From: Phenylobacterium koreense | Lineage (GTDB): Bacteria; Pseudomonadota; Alphaproteobacteria; Caulobacterales; Caulobacteraceae | DNA: 64,000 nucleotides | Assembly (NCBI RefSeq): GCF_040545335.1 | Contig: NZ_JBEPLU010000001.1 | Coordinates: 744,001-808,000 of the forward strand | Reading direction: 5' to 3' | Part shown: piece by piece, positions 43,589 to 50,692 of the stretch | How positions within the stretch are numbered: the stretch's first letter is position 1 | Layout: each line of letters begins with the position of its first letter | Program-made: the position numbers and the translations under genes | The notes under the pieces: model-generated | Databases searched by the model: none | Told to the model about the DNA's origin: nothing | What the model saw: only the letters and a program-made list of their open reading frames with translations

Positions 43589-45460
43589 ATGAACCAGACC
43601 TTGTCGCCGGCCAGGGTCGCCCTGGTCGGCAATCCGAATTCCGGCAAGACCGCGCTTTTCAACGCCCTGACCGGCTCGCGCCAGAAGGTCGCCAACTACG
43701 CCGGGGTCACCGTCGAGCGGAAGGAAGGCGTCGTCGTCTCGCCCGCCGGGCGCAACCTCTTTGTCGTCGACCTGCCCGGCACCTATTCGCTGCGCGCCCG
43801 CAGCCCCGACGAAGCCGTCACCCGCGACGCCGTGCTCGGCCGCTTGGAGGGCGAGGTCCCGCCGGAGGTGGTGATCTGCGTCGCCGACGCCACCAACCTG
43901 CGCCTCGTCCTGCGCCTGGCCTTGGAGCTGAAGCAGGTCGGCCGGCCGATGGTGCTGGCGCTCAACATGTACGACATCGCCCAGCGCCAGGGCCTGCGCA
44001 TCGACCTCGAAGGTCTCTCGCGCGAACTCGGCGCCCCGATCGTCACCACCGTCGCCACCCGCAAGCGGGGCATCGAGGACCTGCTCGCCCAGGTCGACGC
44101 CCTGGTCGCCGCCGGCCATCTCGCGGGCGAGAACACCTGGCGCGAGCCGAACGCGGCCGAGATCCGCCAGGCCCACTCCGAGGCCCAGCGCCTGGTGCGG
44201 ACCTATGTGCGCCCGCCCGAGCACCCCGACACCTGGACAGGCCGCGTCGATGCGGTGCTGCTGCACCCGGTGGCGGGCCTGGCCATCCTGCTGGGCCTAC
44301 TGTTCGTCATGTTCCAGGCGGTGTTCACCTGGGCGACCCCGGCCATGGACGCCATCGAGGCGGTCTTCACCTGGCTCGGCGGGTTCGTGGGGGCCTACGT
44401 CCCCAATCCCATGCTGCGCAGCCTGATCGCCGACGGCCTCATCGCCGGGGTCGGCAGCGTGCTGGTCTTCCTGCCGCAGATCCTGATCCTGTTCTTCTTC
44501 ATCATCATGCTGGAGGACTTCGGGTACATGGCCCGGGCCGCCTTCCTGATGGATCGGATCATGGGCGGCGCAGGCCTGCACGGGCGCGCCTTCATTCCGC
44601 TGCTGTCGTCCTTCGCCTGCGCGATCCCGGGGATCATGGCCACGCGGGTCATCGACTCCAAGCGCGACCGGATCACCACCATCCTCGTGGCCCCCCTGAT
44701 GACCTGCTCGGCTCGGATCCCGGTCTACACCCTGATCATCGGCGCCTTCATTCCCAACACCCGGGTCTGGGGCCTGTTCAACCTGCAGGGACTGGTGATG
44801 TTCGGGCTCTACGCCAGCGGCATCGTCAGCGCCCTGGTGGTCTCGTTCGTGGTCCGCCGCATATTCTGGCGCACGGCGGTGGAGCCGTTCCTGATGGAGC
44901 TGCCGACCTACAAGTTGCCCGATCCGATGAACGTCATCCGCAACCTGCTGTTGCGCGCAAAGATCTTCATCAACCGCGCCGGCCGCATCATCCTGCCGCT
45001 GATGGTCCTGATCTGGGTGCTGTCGACCTTCCCCTATCCGCCGGAAGGCGCCACCGGCCCGGCCATCGACTACAGCTTCGCCGGCATGATCGGCCATGCG
45101 ATCCAGCCCGTGCTCGCGCCCATCGGCTTCAACTGGCAGATGTCCATCGCCCTGGTCCCCGGCATGGCGGCCCGCGAAGTCGCCGTCGCCACCCTGGGCA
45201 CGGTCTATGCGGTTGGCGGAGCCGAGGAAAATGTCGGCGCCCTGGCCTCCACCCTGGCCAGCCACTGGTCGCTGGCGACCGGCCTCGCGTTCCTGGCTTG
45301 GTACGTCTTCGCGCCCCAGTGCGCCCCTACCCTGGGCGTGGTCAAGCGTGAGACCAACGGCTGGCTCTGGCCGACCGTGATGTTCAGCTACATGGTCACG
45401 CTGGCCTATCTCGCCGCCTTCATCGTCTACCACACGACCGTGGCCCTCGGAGGCGGCTAG
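43589..45460 (+). CDS. feoB: FeoB, ferrous iron transporter
   Basis: A 623-residue inner-membrane Fe(II) transporter. The N-terminal G domain has G1 GNPNSGKT (14-21), G3 DLPG and G4 NMYD; a helical GDI domain follows, then the membrane part with two Gate-type segments around residues 290-400 and 450-600. At 623 residues it is shorter than enterobacterial FeoB (about 770) but normal for this branch. No FeoC gene follows. Confidence 0.95.
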   Translation: MNQTLSPARVALVGNPNSGKTALFNALTGSRQKVANYAGVTVERKEGVVVSPAGRNLFVVDLPGTYSLRARSPDEAVTRDAVLGRLEGEVPPEVVICVADATNLRLVLRLALELKQVGRPMVLALNMYDIAQRQGLRIDLEGLSRELGAPIVTTVATRKRGIEDLLAQVDALVAAGHLAGENTWREPNAAEIRQAHSEAQRLVRTYVRPPEHPDTWTGRVDAVLLHPVAGLAILLGLLFVMFQAVFTWATPAMDAIEAVFTWLGGFVGAYVPNPMLRSLIADGLIAGVGSVLVFLPQILILFFFIIMLEDFGYMARAAFLMDRIMGGAGLHGRAFIPLLSSFACAIPGIMATRVIDSKRDRITTILVAPLMTCSARIPVYTLIIGAFIPNTRVWGLFNLQGLVMFGLYASGIVSALVVSFVVRRIFWRTAVEPFLMELPTYKLPDPMNVIRNLLLRAKIFINRAGRIILPLMVLIWVLSTFPYPPEGATGPAIDYSFAGMIGHAIQPVLAPIGFNWQMSIALVPGMAAREVAVATLGTVYAVGGAEENVGALASTLASHWSLATGLAFLAWYVFAPQCAPTLGVVKRETNGWLWPTVMFSYMVTLAYLAAFIVYHTTVALGGG

Positions 45461-45547
45461 AACAACCTAAAGCTGTCGTTAAGCAAACAACTTAACCCTC
45501 CGATAAACGCAGTGTCCCTACTTTTTGACCAAAGGGTAGGGGCAAGC

Positions 45548-45856
45548 ATGAACCAGACTCAGACCAAGACTCGCGCGAAGGCGACCAAGCGGCCGACGAC
45601 CGAACACCTCGTCGAACGTATCCGCGAGACTCTCCTGTACTTCGGCGGGGAGGCGCATCGGCGCGACGTCATCGTGAACGTCGCCCGCGACATCGGCGTC
45701 GACGTGAAGAATATCCCCGAGGAACTCGAGAACGCCGTCATCCTCTCCTTCGAGGAGACCTGGCGCGACGAGGCTCGCCGGGCGGCCTACGGCTTCCATC
45801 TGCGTTTCGGCGAAGGCTCCCACCGCTGGGGCCTCAAGCCCGCCACGGCCCACTAG
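45548..45856 (+). CDS. Conserved hypothetical, 102 residues
   Basis: A basic N-terminus (QTKTRAKATKRPTT) is followed by a probable winged-helix-like domain (LVERIRETLLYFGGEAHRRDVIVNVARDIG) and a WGLKP tail. It may bind DNA; this is inferred from composition and the helix pattern only. An AGGGGC precedes the ATG. A GTTAAG / CTTAAC inverted repeat (45478-45496) lies upstream. The stop overlaps that of the convergent MarR gene. Confidence 0.65.
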   Translation: MNQTQTKTRAKATKRPTTEHLVERIRETLLYFGGEAHRRDVIVNVARDIGVDVKNIPEELENAVILSFEETWRDEARRAAYGFHLRFGEGSHRWGLKPATAH

Positions 45857-46338
45857 CTTTCCGCGCCGGACAGCGCGCCGGCCGCGCCCTGAAGCCGGAT
45901 CAGCAGCCGCTTGAGCTGCGCCACCTCGGCCGGGGCGAGTCCCGCGATCAGCGCCGCCTCATAAGCCAGGGCCAGGGGCGATATCTCCGCGTGCATCCGC
46001 TCCCCCTCGCGCGTCAGCGTCAGGACGTGGGAGCGGCCGTCCGCCTTGTTGCTGCTGCGCGCCGCCAGACGCCTGGCGACCAGTTCCCGCGCCGCCCGGC
46101 TGACCGTCACCTTGTCCATCACCGTCCGCGCGACGATCTCGCGCTGGGTCTTGCCGCCGTCCTCCGCCAACACGCAGATCAGCCGCCACTGAGGGATCGA
46201 CAGGCCGAAGCGGTCTTCATAGGCCCTGGCGATCAGGCCGCTCACCGCGTTCGAGGCCACCGACAGCCGATAGGGCAGATAGGCGTCCAGTTTCAGCGCA
46301 CCCGTCGTCTCGTCCGAAAGCGCGGCGGACTGGCTCAT
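45853..46338 (-). CDS. MarR-family transcriptional regulator
   Basis: A 161-residue MarR regulator with winged helix (LSIPQWRLICVLAEDGGKT, REIVARTVMDKVTVSRAARELV) and the wing DGRSHVLTLT. It starts with a 20-residue extension before the first helix. No operon partner on its strand directly beside it; ligand and targets unknown. Confidence 0.88.
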   Translation of the reverse strand: MSQSAALSDETTGALKLDAYLPYRLSVASNAVSGLIARAYEDRFGLSIPQWRLICVLAEDGGKTQREIVARTVMDKVTVSRAARELVARRLAARSSNKADGRSHVLTLTREGERMHAEISPLALAYEAALIAGLAPAEVAQLKRLLIRLQGAAGALSGAES

Positions 46339-46432
46339 GGCCTCTTCCCTCCCTGGATCGCCTATCGGGTGCTTCTACCTCGGCGTCCCCTCGATGCCCG
46401 ACCGGCGTCCCGTTTCGCGGCGCCGCCAGAGC

Positions 46433-46708
46433 TCACCGTTCCCCACTGACGGTGCGCGTCAGCCGCACACCCTGCTCGTAGGCTTCGGGAAAATAGACCA
46501 CGACTTCGACGCAGATGTCGCCGCCGATCTCGCCGGCCCAGAGATAATTGCGCTCGAAGCACACATCGCGACCAGCCGGCGTATAGCCCTCATAGGTATC
46601 GCCCCAGGGCGTGCAGGCGGCCATGTCCCGCCGGCTGAGCGCGCAGGCGCGGTCCAGTTCCTCTTCGGCGGCTTCGGTCAGGTCGGCGGTCGGGTCGATT
46701 TGAGCCAT
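46433..46708 (-). CDS. Small hypothetical protein, 91 residues
   Basis: An acidic 91-residue protein with four Cys-containing positions (RACALS, AACTPW, DVCFERN, GDICVE). No signal peptide. It begins nine bases after the isoaspartyl-peptidase stop on the same strand and may be co-transcribed with it. No family recognised. Confidence 0.6.
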   Translation of the reverse strand: MAQIDPTADLTEAAEEELDRACALSRRDMAACTPWGDTYEGYTPAGRDVCFERNYLWAGEIGGDICVEVVVYFPEAYEQGVRLTRTVSGER

Positions 46709-46717
46709 CGCGCTAAT

Positions 46718-47752
46718 TTAGGGCTCGTCCTTGTAGATGCCCACCGTCAGCGCCCGGCCGTCGGCCATGGCGGCGCGATACATGCCCGAAGTGTTGAAGC
46801 TCCAGGCGATCTGTCCGTCCGGCGCCACGGCGATGATCCCGCCGTCCCCGCCCATGGCGGTCAGCTTCTTCTGGACGACCTCGTCAGCCGCGGCCTGCAG
46901 GGTCATGCCCTTCAGCTCGACCAGCGAGCAAATGTCGCGCGCGACAGTCCGCCGGACGAAGAACTCGCCGGTTCCGGTCGCCGACACCGCGCAGGACTCG
47001 TTGGAGGCGTAGGTGCCCGCCCCGATGATCGGGGCGTCGCCCACCCGGCCCCAGCGTTTGCCGGTCGTGCCGCCGGTCGAGGTGCCCGCGGCCACGTTGC
47101 CGTGGCTGTCCAGCGCCACGACCCCGACGGTCCCCTTCTTGCCCTCGTCGTGGGCGAGGCCCTGGGCCGGATCCGGCGCGCCGCCGGTCGGCTTGGGCGG
47201 GATCGGCAGGTTGTTCGCCTTCAGGAAGTTCTCCAGGGCGACCCACCGGCGCTCGGTGAAGAAGTAGCTGGGATCGACCTGTTCCAGGCCCTGCGCCTTG
47301 GAGAAGGCGTCCGCGCCATCACCCATCAGCATGACGTGCGGCGACTTCTCCATCACCGCCCGCGCCAGCGAGATCGGGTGGCGGGTCCGCGTCACCCCGG
47401 CCACGGCGCCCGCCGCCAGGGTCTTGCCGTCCATGATCGAGGAGTCGAGCTCGTTGCGGCCTTCGGCCGTGAACACCGCCCCGCGGCCGGCGTTGAACAG
47501 CGGGTCGTCCTCCAGCAGGTGGATGGTCGCCTCGATGGCGTCCAGAGCCGTGCCACCCTCGCGCAGCACCTTGGCGCCCGCCTCCGTCACCCGCGTCATG
47601 GCCGAGCGATAGGCCTTTTCCTGCTCGGGCGTCAGGTCGCTGCGCTCGATCACCCCCGCGCCGCCATGCACCACGATGGCCCATTTGGGCGCAGCCAGGG
47701 CCGGCGAGCTCATGACCAGTCCGATCGCCGCGGCGAGTGCAAGGATACGCAT
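46718..47752 (-). CDS. Isoaspartyl peptidase/L-asparaginase (Ntn hydrolase), secreted
   Basis: A 344-residue Ntn-hydrolase precursor that cleaves itself before Thr208 in EGKKGTVGVVALD, exposing the catalytic Thr. It removes isoaspartyl residues from beta-aspartyl peptides and may hydrolyse asparagine. A signal peptide (residues 1-20, ending ALA) predicts periplasmic location. The chosen ATG at 47752 has GGGGAGGG five bases upstream. The stretch STGGTTGKRWGRVGDAPIIG carries the substrate-pocket motifs. Confidence 0.92.
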   Translation of the reverse strand: MRILALAAAIGLVMSSPALAAPKWAIVVHGGAGVIERSDLTPEQEKAYRSAMTRVTEAGAKVLREGGTALDAIEATIHLLEDDPLFNAGRGAVFTAEGRNELDSSIMDGKTLAAGAVAGVTRTRHPISLARAVMEKSPHVMLMGDGADAFSKAQGLEQVDPSYFFTERRWVALENFLKANNLPIPPKPTGGAPDPAQGLAHDEGKKGTVGVVALDSHGNVAAGTSTGGTTGKRWGRVGDAPIIGAGTYASNESCAVSATGTGEFFVRRTVARDICSLVELKGMTLQAAADEVVQKKLTAMGGDGGIIAVAPDGQIAWSFNTSGMYRAAMADGRALTVGIYKDEP

Positions 47753-47820
47753 CGTCCCTCCCCTTTGGGTTTGGCGAGCCCTTCCCTTGGCAGGCAGGGC
47801 GATCGCATATGAAAGCTCGT

Positions 47821-47843
47821 CCTTCTCCCGCAAGGGGAGAAGG
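47821..47843. repeat. Palindromic repeat unit, third copy
   Basis: CCTTCTCCC, GCAAG, then GGGAGAAGG: a near-perfect palindrome. It differs by one base from the unit at 26431-26453 and is the inverse of that at 26299-26321. It lies in the 258-bp gap between the isoaspartyl-peptidase and DedA-family genes, where I see no gene. Confidence 0.75.
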
Positions 47844-48010
47844 GTGACTGACCGGCCCCACTCCATGAGCCAGATGCGATTCCCCTGCCTTGGCATGGGC
47901 GATGATCACGCTCGCAGCAGTTTCCGAACTCCAGCACTTGCCCGACCCGGCCGCCGGAGACAAGCGTCCCCACGCCTGCTAGCAAGGCGTGAACCTCAAG
48001 TCGGATCGCC

Positions 48011-48589
48011 ATGCTTCGCAAACTCTACGCCTGGGCCATGGGGCTGGCCGGCTCGCGCCACGCCCCCGCCGGCCTGGCGGTCATTTCCTTCGCCGAAAGC
48101 TCGTTCTTCCCCATTCCGCCCGACGTGATGCTGGCGCCCATGGTGCTGGCGCGGCCAAACAAGGCCTTCGTCTACGCCGGCATCTGCACCGCCGCCTCGG
48201 TGCTCGGCGGCCTGCTCGGCTATGCGATCGGCTTCTATCTAGAGCCCGTCGGCATGTGGCTGCTGAGGCTGATCGGCCACCCCGACGGCAAGGCCGCCTT
48301 CGAGCGCTGGTTCGCCGACTGGGGCCTGTGGGTGATCCTCATCAAGGGCGCGACGCCCATCCCCTACAAGCTGGTGACGATCACCGCAGGCCTGGCCAAG
48401 TTCTCGCTCGTCACCTTCATCTGGGCCTCGATCCTGACCCGCGGGTTCCGCTTCTTTGTGGTCGCAGCGATCCTCAAATACTTCGGCCCGCGCATGCTGG
48501 AGGAATTCGAAAAGCGCATGGCGCTTTACGGCACGATCGGCGCGATCGCTCTGGTCGCCTTGATCGTTGCGTGGAAAATGCTCACCTGA
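48011..48589 (+). CDS. DedA/VTT-domain membrane protein (YqaA-like)
   Basis: A 192-residue integral membrane protein of the VTT (DedA) superfamily: FAESSFFPIPPDVMLAPMV near the N-terminus and the re-entrant loop FIWASILTRGFRFFVVA later. Members move lipids or undecaprenyl phosphate across the inner membrane. It precedes dsbB by 28 bp on the same strand. Confidence 0.88.
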   Translation: MLRKLYAWAMGLAGSRHAPAGLAVISFAESSFFPIPPDVMLAPMVLARPNKAFVYAGICTAASVLGGLLGYAIGFYLEPVGMWLLRLIGHPDGKAAFERWFADWGLWVILIKGATPIPYKLVTITAGLAKFSLVTFIWASILTRGFRFFVVAAILKYFGPRMLEEFEKRMALYGTIGAIALVALIVAWKMLT

Positions 48590-48617
48590 TCTCGACGGCG
48601 CAGCTTTTGAGTCCCGA

Positions 48618-49136
48618 ATGAGCGCATTCCTGAGCCCCTTCCTGCAACGCTGGCGACTGACCGCCCTGGTCGTCTCCCTGCTGATGCTCGCCATCGCCCA
48701 TGGGTTCGAGACCATCGGAGGCCTGGCCCCCTGCGCCCTCTGCCTGCGCGCGCGGGAGGTCTATTGGGTCGCCGCGGGCGTCGCCCTAGCCGGCATGTTC
48801 GTCGTGCGCATGCGCGGCGGCGACCGCTGGCGCGCGCCAATCGACGCCCTGCTGGCGCTGATCTTCGCCGCCGGCCTCGCCTTGGCGGTGTATCATGCGG
48901 GGGTGGAGTGGAAGTGGTGGCCCGGCCCCACGGCCTGCGCGGGCGGCGGCGGCACGGTCAGCACCGGCGCCATGACGGACCTGCTGGGCGGCGCCAAGAT
49001 CAAGCCGCCGGCTTGCGACAAGGCCGCCTGGGTGTTCCTCGGCCTCTCGATGGCCGGATGGAACGCCATCGCCTCGCTGGGCCTGACCGTCCTCAGCCTG
49101 CTCGCCGTCGGTCACGAAAGAAGGAAGACGTCATGA
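48618..49136 (+). CDS. dsbB: Disulfide bond formation protein B (DsbB family)
   Basis: A 172-residue four-helix membrane protein. The first periplasmic pair is APCALCLR (CxxC) and the second pair is supplied by TACAGG and PPACDKA. It reoxidises a periplasmic DsbA-type protein and passes electrons to quinone. Its stop overlaps the start of the quinone-biosynthesis gene coq7 (ATGA), a functionally sensible coupling. Confidence 0.9.
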   Translation: MSAFLSPFLQRWRLTALVVSLLMLAIAHGFETIGGLAPCALCLRAREVYWVAAGVALAGMFVVRMRGGDRWRAPIDALLALIFAAGLALAVYHAGVEWKWWPGPTACAGGGGTVSTGAMTDLLGGAKIKPPACDKAAWVFLGLSMAGWNAIASLGLTVLSLLAVGHERRKTS

Positions 49137-49690
49137 GCCAGAAGCTCCCCCGTCCAGGCGTCGGCGCCATGAGCGGCCGCCTCGCCGAGATCCTGCGGGT
49201 CGACCACGCTGGCGAACTGGGCGCCGTGCACATCTATCGCGGCCAGCGCGCGGTGCTCGGCGCGGCCAGCGGCAAGCAGAAGATCACCGGCGAGCTCGAA
49301 GAGATGGAAGGCCACGAGGCCCTCCACCTCGACCGCTTCGACAAGCTGCTCAACCAGCATCAGGTCCGGCCAACGGCCATGGCCCCGTTCTGGCGCGTCG
49401 CCGGCTTCGCCCTGGGCGCCGGCACCGCCCTGCTCGGCGAGAAGGCCGCCCACGCCTGCACCGAGGCGGTCGAGGACGTCATCGAAAAGCACTATGCCGG
49501 CCAGATCGCCGAGCTGGAGAGCCGCGAGCCGGAGCTGGCCGCCGAACTCTCCAAGTTCCGCGACGAGGAGATCGGCCACCGCGACCACGCCCTGGCGGCC
49601 GGCGCCCGCGAGGCGCCCGGCTATCCGGTGCTCGCCGCGGTGATCCGCGCCGGCTGCCGCGCGGCCATCAAGATCAGCGAGAAGCTGTGA
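49133..49690 (+). CDS. coq7: COQ7, 5-demethoxyubiquinone hydroxylase
   Basis: A 185-residue di-iron carboxylate monooxygenase of ubiquinone synthesis, hydroxylating demethoxyubiquinone at the inner membrane. Repeated ligand motifs are visible: ILRVDHAGELGAVHIY, EMEGHEALHLDRF, AVEDVIEKHY and FRDEEIGHRDHAL. Presence of the short COQ7 form (not UbiF) fits an alphaproteobacterium. GAAGGAAG precedes the ATG. Overlaps both neighbours by four bases. Confidence 0.95.
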   Translation: MSQKLPRPGVGAMSGRLAEILRVDHAGELGAVHIYRGQRAVLGAASGKQKITGELEEMEGHEALHLDRFDKLLNQHQVRPTAMAPFWRVAGFALGAGTALLGEKAAHACTEAVEDVIEKHYAGQIAELESREPELAAELSKFRDEEIGHRDHALAAGAREAPGYPVLAAVIRAGCRAAIKISEKL

Positions 49691-50334
49691 CCGAGGACGA
49701 AATCCTCGCCCTTCGCCGGGGCGCGGATTCGCCGGTCCAGGCCTCGGCCCGGGACCTTGCGGCGGTGGCCGACGACCTCGCCGCCGCCTTCACCACCGAT
49801 CCGGTGTTCAACTGGTTCCTGCGCGCCGACGCCCAGCACGACGCCGCCCGCCGCAAGCTCTTCGGCATGCTGACCGCCATCGGGCTGGCGGACGGCGAGA
49901 TCTGGCGTCCGCCGGCCGGCGGCGCGGCCGCCATCTGGCTGCCCTCCGAGAGCCTCGACGTCCCGACGCCGCTTCTCCAGGAGCTGCGGACGCTTCCGCG
50001 CATCCTTTCGGTGACCGGCCTCTCACGGTTCTCGCGGATGTCGGCCCTGCGCGCCAAGATGGACGCGCGCCATCCGAAGTCGCCGCCGCACGCCTATCTC
50101 TGGTTCGTCGGCGTCCGGCCGGACGCGCAAGGCCTGGGCGTCGGCTCCCGCCTGCTGGCCCACGGCCTGGCCCGCATCGACGAGCAAGGCCTGCCCGCCT
50201 ATCTGGAATCCTCCAGCCCGGCCAACGTGCCCCTCTACCGCCGGTACGGCTTCGAGGTGATCGAGGTGCTCAAGCCCACGCCCGACGCGCCGGAGATGTG
50301 GGCCATGTGGCGCGAGCCGCACGCCGGGGCGTGA
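49687..50334 (+). CDS. GNAT-family acetyltransferase
   Basis: A 215-residue GCN5-related acyltransferase. The acetyl-CoA site is the motif A stretch VGVRPDAQGLGVGSRLL, followed by ESSSPANVPLYRRYGF. Starts at GTG 49687, overlapping the coq7 stop (GTGA), and overlaps the next gene the same way. Acceptor substrate unknown. Confidence 0.9.
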   Translation: MTEDEILALRRGADSPVQASARDLAAVADDLAAAFTTDPVFNWFLRADAQHDAARRKLFGMLTAIGLADGEIWRPPAGGAAAIWLPSESLDVPTPLLQELRTLPRILSVTGLSRFSRMSALRAKMDARHPKSPPHAYLWFVGVRPDAQGLGVGSRLLAHGLARIDEQGLPAYLESSSPANVPLYRRYGFEVIEVLKPTPDAPEMWAMWREPHAGA

Positions 50335-50597
50335 CCGCCCTCCTCCTCTATCTCGCTGCGATCAACCTTGCGGCCTTCGCGGCCATGGGATGGGACAAGG
50401 CCTGCGCCGTCCGCGGCGACCGGAGAATCAGTGAACGGACGCTCCTTTCCCTGGCGGCGGCCGGCGGGGCCTTCGGCGCCGTCGCGGCCCAGCAGGCCTT
50501 TCGGCACAAGACCCGAAAACAACCTTTTGGCGCATATCTATCTGCCGTCACCATCCTGGAGGCGAGCGCTCTGGTTCTGCTGACCATACGCGCCTGA
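50331..50597 (+). CDS. DUF1294 membrane protein
   Basis: An 88-residue membrane protein with the DUF1294 core: NLAAFAAMGWDKACAVRG, then RISERTLLSLAAAGGAFGA and HKTRKQPFG. Two or three hydrophobic helices. GTG start overlapping the GNAT stop. Function of the family is unknown. Last gene of the overlapping run that begins with coq7/dsbB. Confidence 0.88.
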   Translation: MTALLLYLAAINLAAFAAMGWDKACAVRGDRRISERTLLSLAAAGGAFGAVAAQQAFRHKTRKQPFGAYLSAVTILEASALVLLTIRA

Positions 50598-50692
50598 CCT
50601 TCTGCGGGCGGTTTCGCAATTCCACAACCTGATCGTCACCGCTCCGTCGTATGGCGTTCCTACTGCTCCCCCACTTTCACCTGGGGATGCAG

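Noticed and set aside
45478..45496. A second CtrA box upstream of the 102-residue gene (TTAA...TTAAC)
   Set aside because: The spacing between TTAA words is nine bases instead of seven.
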